A stretch of DNA of 64,000 nucleotides. It comes from Streptomyces sp. H39-S7. Its GTDB lineage: Bacteria > Actinomycetota > Actinomycetes > Streptomycetales > Streptomycetaceae. Positions 42,139-51,412 of this stretch are shown here, in pieces. Position 1 is the first letter of the stretch; every line of letters starts with the position of its first letter. Below the pieces are notes generated by a model, which saw only the letters and a list, made by a program, of their open reading frames with translations, had not been told where the DNA came from and did not search any database. Position numbers and translations under genes: made by a program. The stretch covers positions 1 to 64,000 of the forward strand of contig NZ_JAPVLU010000030.1 in the NCBI RefSeq assembly GCF_027158205.1, in the 5' to 3' direction.

Positions 42139-42156
42139 ACTGGAACGCGTTCTAGT
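42139..42156. promoter_or_regulatory. KstR-type operator before the acyl-CoA dehydrogenase
   Basis: ACTGGAACGCGTTCTAGT (42139-42156) is an 18-bp palindrome with one mismatched pair. Its core TGGAACGCGTTCTA (42141-42154) fits the published KstR consensus TnnAACnnGTTnnA exactly. A second match lies at 56832-56845. The site falls about 50 bp before the GTG start of the dehydrogenase. Confidence 0.72.
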
Positions 42157-42207
42157 CTGTGCGCCGTCGCCGCAGGGACCGGGGACCCGGAGACCTCAGG
42201 AGGGGCC

Positions 42208-43398
42208 GTGCACCTCGACTACACACCCGAGCAGCAGCATCTGCGCGTGGAGCTGCGTTCGTACTTTGCCGGACTGGTGCCGGACAACGTCTACGCCCGC
42301 TACGCCGATCCCGCGGCGCAGAAGAAGTTCTACCGGGACACCGTCCGCCGGCTCGGCGCCGACGGCTGGCTGGGCATCGGCTGGCCCGCCGAGTTCGGCG
42401 GCCGGGGGCTGTCGCCGATGGAGCAGTTCATCTTCTTCGACGAGGCGGCGCAGGCGGGTGTGCCGCTGCCGCTGATGGCCCTGAACACCGTCGGTCCGAC
42501 GATCATGCAGTTCGGCACCGAGGAGCAGAAGGCGTACTTCCTGCCGAAGGTCCTCGCCGGCGAACTGGACTTCGCGATCGGCTACTCCGAGCCGGACGCG
42601 GGCACCGACCTCGCCGCGCTCAAGACCCGCGCGGTGCGCGAGGGCGACGAGGAGACCGGCACCTACACCGTGAACGGCCAGAAGATCTGGACCACCAACG
42701 GCGACACCGCCGACTGGGTGTGGCTCGCCGTCCGGACCGATCCCGAGGCTCCGCCGCACAAGGGCATCACGATGCTGCTGGTGCCCACCTCCGACCCCGG
42801 CTACTCGTGCACGATCATCAACACCCTCGCCTCGCACGACACCACCGCCAGCTACTACGAGGACATCCGGGTGCCGGCGAGCCGCCGGGTCGGCGCGGAG
42901 AACAAGGGCTGGCGGCTGATCACCAACCAGCTCAACCACGAGCGCGTCACGCTCGCCGCCCACGGCACCATGGCGATCCGCGCCCTGCACGACGTGCAGC
43001 GCTGGGCCGCCGACACCAAGCTCGCCGACGGCAGCCGGGTCATCGACCTGGGCTGGGTGCGGCGCCGGCTCGCCATGACGCACACCCGGCTCGACGCGAT
43101 GAAACTCCTCAACTGGAAGATGGTGGACGCCGTCCAGCAGGGCACGCTCACCCCGCAGGACGCCTCCGCGGTCAAGGTCTACGGTTCCGAGGCCCGGCGT
43201 GACGCCTACGCCTGGCTGATGGAGATCGCCGCCGCCGCGGGCCCGCTGAAGGAGGGCTCCGCCGGCGCGGTCCTCCACGGCGAGCTGGAGCGCGGCTACC
43301 GCAGCGCGGTCATCTTCACCTTCGGCGGCGGCAACAACGAGATCCAGCGGGAGATCATCTCGTGGATCGGCCTGGGTATGCCGCGCGTCCGCCGTTAG
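42208..43398 (+). CDS. Acyl-CoA dehydrogenase, FadE26/ChsE4-like
   Basis: A 396-residue FAD-dependent acyl-CoA dehydrogenase. YTPEQQHLRVELRSYFAGL, GWLGIGWPAEFGGRG, GYSEPDAGTDLA and the base-containing ITNQLNHERVTLA (Glu245) closely follow the mycobacterial steroid side-chain dehydrogenase FadE26 (ChsE4), and FTFGGGNNEIQREIISWIGL ends the protein likewise. ChsE4 works as a heteromer with ChsE5 (FadE27), and no ChsE5-like gene follows here. A KstR-type site lies just upstream. GTG start at 42208. Confidence 0.85.
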   Translation: MHLDYTPEQQHLRVELRSYFAGLVPDNVYARYADPAAQKKFYRDTVRRLGADGWLGIGWPAEFGGRGLSPMEQFIFFDEAAQAGVPLPLMALNTVGPTIMQFGTEEQKAYFLPKVLAGELDFAIGYSEPDAGTDLAALKTRAVREGDEETGTYTVNGQKIWTTNGDTADWVWLAVRTDPEAPPHKGITMLLVPTSDPGYSCTIINTLASHDTTASYYEDIRVPASRRVGAENKGWRLITNQLNHERVTLAAHGTMAIRALHDVQRWAADTKLADGSRVIDLGWVRRRLAMTHTRLDAMKLLNWKMVDAVQQGTLTPQDASAVKVYGSEARRDAYAWLMEIAAAAGPLKEGSAGAVLHGELERGYRSAVIFTFGGGNNEIQREIISWIGLGMPRVRR

Positions 43399-43452
43399 CG
43401 TGGGAGGGGGAGTACACCGGTGGGGGTGCACCCGGGCGGCGAGGAGGCGGCG

Positions 43453-44319
43453 ATGCGTGACGCGGACCCCGGGCTGTTCGGACCCGGCTCCGTCACCTGG
43501 CAGCTGCACGGCGACCCGATCATGTGGGTCGCCGGGGTGCGGGCCCTGTACCTGCAGGCCCTGCACCCCCGGGCCGTCCAAGGCGTCATGCAGAACTCCG
43601 ACTTCCGCAAGGACGCCTGGGGGCGGCTGCTGCGGACCGCCGACTTCGTCGGCACGATCACCTACGGGACCTCCCTGCAGGCCGAGCGGGCGGGGGCCAG
43701 GATTCGCGGCATACACCGCCGGCTCGGTGCGACCGATCCGCGCACCGGCGAGCGGTTCGGCGTGGACGACCCGGACCTGCTGCTGTGGGTGCACTGCGCG
43801 GAGATCGACTCCTACCTCGCGGCCGCCCGCCGGTCCGGTCTGCCGCTCACGGGCGGCCAGGCCGACGCCTACGTCGACGAGCAGCGCACCGCCGCCCGGC
43901 TGGTCGGCCTGGACCCCGCCACAGTCCCCGGCGGCACCGTGGCGCTCGCCGACTACTTCGAGCGGGTCCGGCCCGAGCTGGCCGCCACCGAGGACGCGTA
44001 CGCGGTGTACGAGTTCCTGCGGGCGCCGCCGGTGCCCTGGCCCCTGGTCCCGGCCAGGGCCGCGCTGTGGAGCCGGGTCGCGGACCTCGCCTACGCCGCG
44101 CTGCCGCCCTTCGCCCACGACCTGTACGGCCGACCCGCGCCGTCGGCCACCGCCACCGGGCTGAGGCTGCGGCTGGCCGGCCGGGCGCTGCGCACCGTCC
44201 CCCGCCGGCTGCGTTGGCAGCTGCCGCCGGGACATATCCTCAAGGCGGTGGGGCGGCTCGGGCCCGGAAGCCACCCGTCCGTGTACAAGCTGCGCGAAGG
44301 GGCTCGTTCCCTGCCGTAA
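43453..44319 (+). CDS. MpaB/latex-clearing-like oxygenase (DUF2236)
   Basis: A 288-residue protein of the MpaB/DUF2236 family. FGPGSVTWQLHGDPIMWVAG, LYLQALHPRAVQGVM, DFRKDAWGRLLRTADF and WVHCAEIDSYLAAAR are characteristic; the conserved His and Arg residues suit haem-b binding as in latex-clearing proteins. It probably oxidises a hydrophobic isoprenoid or fatty substrate, but this is unproven. The ATG at 43453 has GAGGAGG five bases upstream; a GTG at 43420 is an alternative. It follows the FadE26-like gene and precedes the kinase. Confidence 0.82.
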   Translation: MRDADPGLFGPGSVTWQLHGDPIMWVAGVRALYLQALHPRAVQGVMQNSDFRKDAWGRLLRTADFVGTITYGTSLQAERAGARIRGIHRRLGATDPRTGERFGVDDPDLLLWVHCAEIDSYLAAARRSGLPLTGGQADAYVDEQRTAARLVGLDPATVPGGTVALADYFERVRPELAATEDAYAVYEFLRAPPVPWPLVPARAALWSRVADLAYAALPPFAHDLYGRPAPSATATGLRLRLAGRALRTVPRRLRWQLPPGHILKAVGRLGPGSHPSVYKLREGARSLP

Positions 44320-44397
44320 TGCGACGTGCCGCCCGGCGGTGGCTGCGGCCATACTGGAAGCCGGGGGAAGTACGCGGAACGACGGGGGCGGCGGCGG

Positions 44398-46566
44398 ATG
44401 ATGGCGGCTGTACACGATGGAAGTGGCACGCTGATCCAGAGCCGGTACCGGCTGAACGAGCTGATCGGCCGGGGCGGGATGGGTGAGGTCTGGCTCGCGC
44501 TGGACGAGTCGCTGGGGCGGCGGGTGGCGGTCAAGTGCCTCAAGCCGCTGAGCCCGGCGGCGGACGCCGGGTTTACCCGGGTCCTTCAGGAGCGCTTCCG
44601 GCGCGAGGCCCGGGTGGCCGCCTCGCTGCAGCACCGCGGGGTGACGGTGGTGCACGACTTCGGTGAGCACGACGGCGTGCTGTTCCTGGTGATGGAACTG
44701 CTGGACGGACGCAATCTGCTCCAGGTGCTGGACGACGCCAGGCGCCAGCCGCTGCCGGTTCCCGACCTGATGGACATCGCGGAACAGGTCGCGTCGGCGC
44801 TGGCCTACACCCACGCCCAGGGCATCGTGCACCGGGACCTGAAACCGGCCAACATCATCCGGCTGAGCGACGGCGCGGTGAAGATCTGCGACTTCGGCAT
44901 CGCCCGGCTCGGCCACGACATCGGCTTCACCTCGCGCCTCACCGGCACCGGCATCGCCATGGGGACGCCGCACTACATGTCGCCGGAGCAGATCGGCGCG
45001 TCCGAGGTCGACCAGCGCAGCGACCTGTACTCGTTCGGCTGCGTGCTGTACGAGCTGGCCATCGGGCGGCCGCCGTTCGACATGGACGACGCCTGGGCCG
45101 TGCTGGTCGCGCACCGCGACACCGTGCCCGAGCCGCTGTGCGCCGGCCGGCCCGACCTGCCGCGGGAACTGGAGCGGCTCATCCTGGACCTGCTCGCCAA
45201 GGACCCGGACGACCGGCCGCAGAACGCGGCCGACGTCGGCGGCCGGCTGAAGGCGATGCGCGGCGCCCCGGAGCGCCCGGTGGTCCCGCTGCCCGGCTGG
45301 GCGCGCGGCCTGGCCTCCGACTCCGGCGCCCGCGCCACCCGTGCCTTCCACGCGGCCGCGCCGCCGCGCCACGCCCTCACCGGCGCCTGGTCCACCCGCA
45401 CCCCCTCGGGCACCGTCGCGCCCGCGCCCGAGCAGCTCGCGACGCTGGCCGCCCGGCACACCGAGGGCATCGACCTGGAGCGGCTGGGCCGCTGGCAGGA
45501 GGCGTACGACCTGCACACCGCGGTCGCCGCGGAACGCGACCGGGCGCTGGGCACCGAGCACCCGGACACCCTGACCAGCCGTCATGAGGCGGCGTCCTGC
45601 CTGGCCCGGCTGGGCAGGACCGAGGACGCGATGCGGCTGTACGACTACGTCGCCGGCGTCCGGCAGCGGGTCCTGGGCCCCGACCATCCCGACACCCTCG
45701 CCGCCCGGCACGAAGCGGCGTACGCGCTGGGCCGGCTCGGCCTGCACCTGGAGGCCCACCAGGGCTACTCCGCGGTGCTCGCCGCCCGGGAGCGCACGCT
45801 GGGCGCCGAGCATCCCGACACCCTGCGCTGCCGGCACAACCTGGCTTTCAACCTGGGCCGGCTGGGGCGGCTCGACGAGGCGCACGCGCTGGCCGTCGAA
45901 CTCGCCGCGGTGCGGGCCGCGGTGCTGGGCCCCGACCACGCCGAGACGCTGGTCACCCGCTACGAGGTGGGTTACGTGCTGGGCCAGCTCGGTCACTGGG
46001 CCGAGGCGCTGGAGGTGTACGGGGACGTGGCCGCCGCCCATGAGCGCACCCAGGGAGCGGGCCACCCCGACACGCTGGCCGCCCGCTACGAGATGGGGAT
46101 ATGCCTGGGCCGGCTGGGGCGCAGCACCGAGGCGCTGGAGCTCTACCGCGACCTGGTCGCGGCCCGCACCCGCACCGCGGGCCCGTCCGACGCCGAGACG
46201 CTGCGCGCCCGGCACGCCCTGGGCGTCAACCTCGGCCGGCTCGGCCGCTGGGACCAGGCGCTGGCCGAGGCGGAGCACGTGGCCGGGGTCCGGCAGCGGG
46301 CGCTGGGCGCGGACCACCCCGACACCCTCGTCAGCAAGCGGGAGGTCGCAGTGGGGCTCGGCTGGCTGGGCCGCTGGGAGACCGCGCTGAACGTGTACCG
46401 GGAGGTCGCCGACGCGCGGACGCGGGTACTCGGCCCGGCCCACCCCGACACCCTCACCAGCCGCAACGACGAGGCGCACTGCCTGGAGCAGCTCGGCCGC
46501 TCGGCGGAGGCGCTGGCGCTCTACCGCAGGGTCGCGGCGCAGCAGGGCGGTCCGCAGCGGCTGTAG
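44398..46566 (+). CDS. Soluble Ser/Thr protein kinase with nine TPR-like repeats
   Basis: A 722-residue fusion. The kinase (about 17-285) has GRGGMGEVW, Lys46 in VAVKCLK, Asp147 in IVHRDLKPAN, DFGIAR with Asp165 and MSPEQIG. A spacer (about 285-350) follows. Residues about 351-715 hold about nine 42-residue TPR units with the pattern LGRLGR..EA...Y..V...R...LGxxHPDTL, as in kinesin-light-chain-type TPRs. No TM segment or PASTA domain is present, so it is a cytoplasmic signalling scaffold. Start at 44398 (MMAAVHDGSG). Confidence 0.93.
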   Translation: MMAAVHDGSGTLIQSRYRLNELIGRGGMGEVWLALDESLGRRVAVKCLKPLSPAADAGFTRVLQERFRREARVAASLQHRGVTVVHDFGEHDGVLFLVMELLDGRNLLQVLDDARRQPLPVPDLMDIAEQVASALAYTHAQGIVHRDLKPANIIRLSDGAVKICDFGIARLGHDIGFTSRLTGTGIAMGTPHYMSPEQIGASEVDQRSDLYSFGCVLYELAIGRPPFDMDDAWAVLVAHRDTVPEPLCAGRPDLPRELERLILDLLAKDPDDRPQNAADVGGRLKAMRGAPERPVVPLPGWARGLASDSGARATRAFHAAAPPRHALTGAWSTRTPSGTVAPAPEQLATLAARHTEGIDLERLGRWQEAYDLHTAVAAERDRALGTEHPDTLTSRHEAASCLARLGRTEDAMRLYDYVAGVRQRVLGPDHPDTLAARHEAAYALGRLGLHLEAHQGYSAVLAARERTLGAEHPDTLRCRHNLAFNLGRLGRLDEAHALAVELAAVRAAVLGPDHAETLVTRYEVGYVLGQLGHWAEALEVYGDVAAAHERTQGAGHPDTLAARYEMGICLGRLGRSTEALELYRDLVAARTRTAGPSDAETLRARHALGVNLGRLGRWDQALAEAEHVAGVRQRALGADHPDTLVSKREVAVGLGWLGRWETALNVYREVADARTRVLGPAHPDTLTSRNDEAHCLEQLGRSAEALALYRRVAAQQGGPQRL

Positions 46567-46586
46567 GGGTCCCCGGGCTCCGTAAA

Positions 46587-46607
46587 TATCTGACGTTGCG
46601 TCAGATA
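46587..46607. promoter_or_regulatory. TetR-type palindrome before the nitronate monooxygenase operon
   Basis: TATCTGACG (46587-46595), spacer TTG and CGTCAGATA (46599-46607) form a perfect 21-bp palindrome. Its core TCTGAC-N5-GTCAGA recurs exactly at 56788-56804 before the EchA19-like gene. It is 42 bp before the start at 46649, over the likely promoter. Confidence 0.75.
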
Positions 46608-46648
46608 ATCTCTTCCGTCTCCACGCCCGCTGCGGCATCCTGCCCCTC

Positions 46649-47767
46649 ATGGAGACGGAGCTGAGCAAACGGCTGGGTATCGAGCACGCCATCTTCGGCT
46701 TCACGCCGTTCCCCGCGGTGGCCGCGGCCATCAGCCGCGCGGGCGGGATGGGCGTGCTCGGTGCGGTGCGCTACTCGGACGCGGACGAACTCGCCCGCAG
46801 CCTGGACTGGATGGAGGAGAACACCGGCGGCCGGCCCTACGGCCTGGACGTCGTGATGCCCGCCAAGAAGGTGGAGGGCCCCGGAAAGCAGGCACTGAGC
46901 GAGGCCGACATCGAGGCGATGATCCCCGAAGGGCACCGCGAGTACGTCCGCCAGGTGCTCGCCAAGCACGGCGTGCCGGAGCTGGGGCCGGACGACGTGT
47001 CGGGGTGGCGGATCACCGGCTGGATGGAGCAGGTCGCCCGCAACCAGCTCGACGTGGCCTTCGACTATCCGATCAAGCTGCTGGCCAACGCGCTGGGCTC
47101 ACCGCCCGCCGACGTCGTCGCCCGCGCCCACGAGCACGACATCCTCGTCGCCGCCCTCGCCGGCAGCGCCCGGCACGCCGGGCACCACAAGGACGCCGGC
47201 ATCGACATCGTCGTCGCCCAGGGGTACGAGGCCGGCGGCCACACCGGTGAGATCGCCAGCATGGTGCTGGTGCCCGAGGTCGTCCGAGCCGTCGAGGGCC
47301 TGCCCGTGCTGGCTGCGGGCGGCATCGGCACCGGTGAACAGGTCGCCGCGGGCCTGGCCCTGGGTGCCCAGGGCGTCTGGCTCGGCTCGGTGTGGCTCAC
47401 CACCACCGAGGCGGAGCTGCCCTCGCGGGTCCTCATCGACAAGCTGCTGGCGGCGGGCTCCGGCGACACCGTCCGGTCCCGGGCCCTGACCGGCAAGCCG
47501 GCCCGCCAACTGCGCACCGAGTGGACCGACGCCTGGGAGGACCCGGCCGGACCCGGCACCCTGCCGATGCCCCTGCAGGGCCTGCTGGTCGCCGACGCGG
47601 TCTCCCGGATCCAGAAGTACGAGACCGAGCCGCTGCTCGGGACCCCGGTGGGGCAGATCGTCGGCCAGATGACCTCCGAGCGCAGTGTCCAGGCCGTCTT
47701 CGACGACCTCACCCGCGGCTTCGAAAAGGCCGTCGACCGCATCAACCGCATCGCCGGCCGAGCCTGA
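46649..47767 (+). CDS. Nitronate monooxygenase-family flavoprotein, Rv1533-like
   Basis: A 372-residue FMN-binding TIM-barrel protein of the 2-nitropropane dioxygenase family. ISRAGGMGVLGAVRYSDADE, IIVVAQGYEAGGHTGEIASM, VLAAGGIGTGEQVAAGLALG and WLGSVWLTTTEAE show the FMN-phosphate and active-site loops. It matches the Mycobacterium Rv1533 type (RSLTGKPARxLRTxWTDxW). Natural substrates of such proteins may be enoyl-CoA-like compounds rather than nitronates. It is the first gene of an operon with an acyl-CoA ligase, 21 bp downstream, behind a strong palindrome. Confidence 0.88.
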   Translation: METELSKRLGIEHAIFGFTPFPAVAAAISRAGGMGVLGAVRYSDADELARSLDWMEENTGGRPYGLDVVMPAKKVEGPGKQALSEADIEAMIPEGHREYVRQVLAKHGVPELGPDDVSGWRITGWMEQVARNQLDVAFDYPIKLLANALGSPPADVVARAHEHDILVAALAGSARHAGHHKDAGIDIVVAQGYEAGGHTGEIASMVLVPEVVRAVEGLPVLAAGGIGTGEQVAAGLALGAQGVWLGSVWLTTTEAELPSRVLIDKLLAAGSGDTVRSRALTGKPARQLRTEWTDAWEDPAGPGTLPMPLQGLLVADAVSRIQKYETEPLLGTPVGQIVGQMTSERSVQAVFDDLTRGFEKAVDRINRIAGRA

Positions 47768-47788
47768 GCCGAGCCTGAGGAGGCCCGC

Positions 47789-49342
47789 ATGACTTCCACC
47801 GCTCCCAACGGCTTCTGGGCACAGGCCGCCCAGGACCCCGACCGGCTGGTGCTGGTCGCCCCGGACGGCGACGAATGGAACGCCGGACGGCTCAGCGCCG
47901 CCTGCAACCAGCTCGTCCACGGACTGCGCGAGGCCGGCCTCGAACCCGGGGACGCGTTCGCGGTCGTGCTCCCCAACAGCGTCGAGTTCTTCACCGCCTA
48001 CCTCGCCGCGTTCCAGGCCGGCTTCTACCTGGTGCCGATCAACCACCACTTCGTGGCACCCGAGATCGCCTGGATCCTGTCCGACTCCGGCGCCAAGGTC
48101 CTCATCGCCCACGAGCGGTTCGCGGCCGACGCGCGGGCGGCCGCGGACGAGGCGGAGTTCCCGGCGGACCGGCGGTTCTCGGTCGGCGAGGTGCCGGGCT
48201 TCCGGCCATACGCCGACCTGACCGACGGGCAGCCGGTCGGCGCGCCCGCGGACCGCACCAGCGGCTGGGTCATGAACTACACCTCGGGCACCACCGGACG
48301 CCCCCGCGGCATCCGCCGGCCGCTGTCCGGCAAGCTCCCCGAGGAGACCTATCTCGGCGGGTTCCTCGGCATCTTCGGCATCAAGCCGTTCGACGGCAAC
48401 GTCCACCTCGTCTGCTCGCCGCTCTACCACACCGCCGTCCTGCAGTTCGCGGGCGCGGCGCTGCACATCGGGCACCCCGTCGTCCTCATGGACAAGTGGT
48501 CGCCCGAGGAGATGCTCCGCGTCATCGACCGCCACCGCTGCACCCACACCCATATGGTGCCCACCCAGTTCCACCGCCTCCTGGCCCTCCCGGAACAGGT
48601 CAAGGAGCGCTACGACGTCTCCTCGATGCGGCACGCCATCCACGGCGCCGCGCCCTGCCCCGAGCACGTCAAGCGCGCCATGCTCGACTGGTGGGGGCCC
48701 TGCGTCGAGGAGTACTACGCCGCCAGCGAGGGCGGCGGCACGTTCGCCCCCGCCGCCGACTGGCTCAAGCGGCCCGGCACCGTCGGCAAGGCATGGCCGA
48801 TCAGCGAGATCGCCATCCACGACGACGACGGCAACCCGCTGCCGGCAGGCGAGGTCGGCACCGTCTACATCAACATGAAGACCGGCGGCTTCAGTTACCA
48901 CAAGGACGAGGGGAAGACGCGGAAGAACCGCATCGGCGACTTCTTCACCGTCGGCGACCTCGGCTACCTCGACGAGGACGGCTACCTGTACCTGCGCGAC
49001 CGCAAGATCGACATGATCATCTCCGGGGGCGTCAACATCTACCCCGCCGAGATCGAGGCCGCGCTGCTCACCCACCCCGCCGTCGCGGACGCCGCGGCCT
49101 TCGGCATCCCCCACGAGAGCTGGGGCGAGGAGGTCAAGGCCGTCATCGAACCCGCCGCCGGCCACCGGGCGGGACCCGAACTGGCCGACGAGATCCTGGC
49201 GCATTGCGAGAAGCGGCTCGCCGGCTACAAACGGCCCAGGACCGTCGACTTCATCACCGAGATGCCCCGCGACCCCAACGGCAAACTCTACAAGCGGCGG
49301 CTGCGCGACCCGTACTGGGAGGGGCGCGACCGCGCGCTGTGA
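47789..49342 (+). CDS. Acyl-CoA synthetase (FadD4-like)
   Basis: A 517-residue adenylate-forming ligase. The ATP-binding P-loop YTSGTTGRPRGIRRP (about residues 163-177), the acyl pocket HMVPTQFHRLLALP, EYYAASEGGG, the GD-containing VGDLGYLDEDGYLYL and the C-terminal RDPNGKLYKRRLRD lysine motif are complete. It activates a carboxylic acid to its CoA thioester via an acyl-AMP. The closest remembered homologue is FadD4. Co-transcription with the nitronate monooxygenase suggests both act on the same acyl substrate. Confidence 0.9.
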   Translation: MTSTAPNGFWAQAAQDPDRLVLVAPDGDEWNAGRLSAACNQLVHGLREAGLEPGDAFAVVLPNSVEFFTAYLAAFQAGFYLVPINHHFVAPEIAWILSDSGAKVLIAHERFAADARAAADEAEFPADRRFSVGEVPGFRPYADLTDGQPVGAPADRTSGWVMNYTSGTTGRPRGIRRPLSGKLPEETYLGGFLGIFGIKPFDGNVHLVCSPLYHTAVLQFAGAALHIGHPVVLMDKWSPEEMLRVIDRHRCTHTHMVPTQFHRLLALPEQVKERYDVSSMRHAIHGAAPCPEHVKRAMLDWWGPCVEEYYAASEGGGTFAPAADWLKRPGTVGKAWPISEIAIHDDDGNPLPAGEVGTVYINMKTGGFSYHKDEGKTRKNRIGDFFTVGDLGYLDEDGYLYLRDRKIDMIISGGVNIYPAEIEAALLTHPAVADAAAFGIPHESWGEEVKAVIEPAAGHRAGPELADEILAHCEKRLAGYKRPRTVDFITEMPRDPNGKLYKRRLRDPYWEGRDRAL

Positions 49343-49366
49343 ACCGCCCTCCGCGGGGGAACGCCG

Positions 49367-51334
49367 TCAGATCTCCGGCGGCGGGCCCCAGCGGCCCGGG
49401 TCCGGGCGGCCGAACGGCAGGCCGGCGCTCTCGCAGGCCCGGCGCAGCTGATCGGTGTCCGGCAGGTCGAAGCTCTCCTTGCGGATGACCTGGCCGGTCG
49501 GCGACCAGACGAAGAGCGCCTCCTGGCCCTCCTCGTGGGTGTCGACGCCGATGCCGCCGATCGCGGTGCGGGGGTGCTCCCACCGGGTGCGGCCCGAGCC
49601 GCCGCGTGAGGCGAGCCGGATGCCGTCCGGGCCGAGGGCCAGTCCCGGGCGGCGCAGGTCGTACAGGCCGCCGAACAGCGCGCCGGCGGCCGCGGCCGCC
49701 GGCAGGCCCCACAGGAGCCAGTTCATGTCACCGCTGAGATAGCGCGTCTTGAAGCCGGCGACGCCCACCACGACGACCATGAGCACGGCACCCGCGAGGT
49801 AGTACCACTTGCGGGTGGACCAGGGCATGTCCAGCACGACGGGCTCGGCGGACGTCACCGCGGGCGCGGCCGGCCGGTCCTGGACGACGCCGGCCGCCAG
49901 GCTCGCGTAGGCCGCCGACTGGTAGGCGTCGTGCTCCGGATCGGTGACCGGATAGCCGAAGGCCCTTGCCCGGTCCCGCAGTTCGGTGCGGGAGACGCGG
50001 AGCGCGCTGAGCGGCGCGTTCAGCTGCTCGGTCCCGTCCGTGCCGCGCAGCCGCAGCCAGGGGTGGCCGTGGCGGGTGTTGATCTCCAGGGCGCCGATGT
50101 CCGCGCGCTGCACCCGGATCTCCGTGCTGCCGCCCTCCCAGCGCAGGTACTCCGAGGTGACGGTCAGGACCGCGTCCGGGGCGACCTGGTGGGGCAGGAA
50201 ACCGGGCCGCAGGTCGTAGGCGCGGCTGCGCGGCCCGTCCTCGATCACCCGGTAGCCGCGGGACCGCAGCACCGCGAACAGCTCTCCCGCCGGGATCCGG
50301 CCGGTGTGCGCGGTGCCCAGCAGCGCCAGGTCGTGGCCGTAGACCTGCAGCAGCGCCGCCGGCCCGCCCCCGCCACCGGCCGTGCCGGCGGCGGAGAGCG
50401 GCTGCGCGACGAGGCCGGCGATGCGCTCGGCGGCCAGGTCGGTGGTGCCGAAGACCGGGTCGAAGGCGGTGATCCGCTCGGGCGAGACGGTCCAGCGCGC
50501 GGGCCGGTCCCCGGCCAGCCGGACGAGGTACCCCGCGGCCAGGGCCAGCACCGCGATGCCGAGGGCGTTGATCAGCGCGACCCGTCCGGGAACCGCCGCC
50601 GCCGAACCGTCGGTGACCGCCGCGACGACCAGCGCGGTCGCCCCGACGGCCGACGCCGCCAGCCGGCGGCCGTACTGCCGGGCGCGCAGCCCCGGTTCGG
50701 CCCGGGACAGCTCCACCGCGCCCTCCTGGGCCGCGGGCAGCGGGCCCTCCGCCGCGGCGGTCAGCAGTGCCGCCTCGCGGCGGGCGAAGACCGTCTCCCA
50801 GTGCACCGCCGCGCCCGAGGCCGCGCCCTGCTCGTCCGTGATCCGGACCGGGGCGCCGAGCCGCCGGGCCGTCAGATGGAACGGGAACATCGCCAGCCCC
50901 ATGTCCTCCACGCCCATCGAGCAGAGCTTGCCGACGTTCGTCGCCCCGTACTCCGCCGGCGCCAGGACATCGAGTCCCGGCACCAGGACGGTCAGCGGAT
51001 GGTCGCGGGAGAAGGAATGGGTCACCCGCACCCGGCCGCCCCGCAGTTGCTGCAAGCCGCTCGCGCTCAGCCGCCAGAACGTCAGCGGCCGCAGCCGCCA
51101 CCACAGCGTGGCCGCGCCCCAGGCGAGCGCCGCGACCGCGAGCGGCACCACCACCCGCAGCAGCCGGTCGTCCGCCAGCGCGTAGGCGATGACGCCCGCC
51201 AGGGCGGCCGTCGACGGCGGCATCCACCAGGGCGCCGGGTCCGTCCGCAGCCGGTTGCTCTCCAGGACGGCCCCGGCACCAGGACCGGTGACCGCCCCGG
51301 GGGGCCGGGGCGAGGAGGCGTGCGACGGCTGCAT
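49367..51334 (-). CDS. Uncharacterised membrane protein with repeated PH-like segments
   Basis: I recognise no family for this 655-residue protein. TM hairpins lie near residues 41-80, 228-275 and 510-560. Between them, soluble beta-rich stretches begin with similar phrases: FWRLSASGLQQLRGGRVRVT, WTVSPERITAFDPVFGTTDL, LTVTSEYLRWEGGSTEIRVQ and LALGPDGIRLASRGGSGRTR. Each looks like a PH/DUF-type barrel set after a membrane segment. It could be a sensor or scaffold. It converges with the acyl-CoA ligase (25-bp gap) and is upstream of the phosphotransferase gene. Confidence 0.6.
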   Translation of the reverse strand: MQPSHASSPRPPGAVTGPGAGAVLESNRLRTDPAPWWMPPSTAALAGVIAYALADDRLLRVVVPLAVAALAWGAATLWWRLRPLTFWRLSASGLQQLRGGRVRVTHSFSRDHPLTVLVPGLDVLAPAEYGATNVGKLCSMGVEDMGLAMFPFHLTARRLGAPVRITDEQGAASGAAVHWETVFARREAALLTAAAEGPLPAAQEGAVELSRAEPGLRARQYGRRLAASAVGATALVVAAVTDGSAAAVPGRVALINALGIAVLALAAGYLVRLAGDRPARWTVSPERITAFDPVFGTTDLAAERIAGLVAQPLSAAGTAGGGGGPAALLQVYGHDLALLGTAHTGRIPAGELFAVLRSRGYRVIEDGPRSRAYDLRPGFLPHQVAPDAVLTVTSEYLRWEGGSTEIRVQRADIGALEINTRHGHPWLRLRGTDGTEQLNAPLSALRVSRTELRDRARAFGYPVTDPEHDAYQSAAYASLAAGVVQDRPAAPAVTSAEPVVLDMPWSTRKWYYLAGAVLMVVVVGVAGFKTRYLSGDMNWLLWGLPAAAAAGALFGGLYDLRRPGLALGPDGIRLASRGGSGRTRWEHPRTAIGGIGVDTHEEGQEALFVWSPTGQVIRKESFDLPDTDQLRRACESAGLPFGRPDPGRWGPPPEI

Positions 51335-51412
51335 GAGTGGCCTTCTCCCGAGACAGGGGTGGTCCGAATATCCTTTCAGACGCCCGTGGCGACGGATCCT
51401 CAGCCCGCGCGG

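Noticed and set aside
42196..46731. A 1511-codon open frame on the minus strand
   Set aside because: It lies antisense to the well-supported acyl-CoA dehydrogenase, MpaB-like and kinase genes and is the usual GC-rich shadow frame; its repetitive composition mirrors the TPR repeats.
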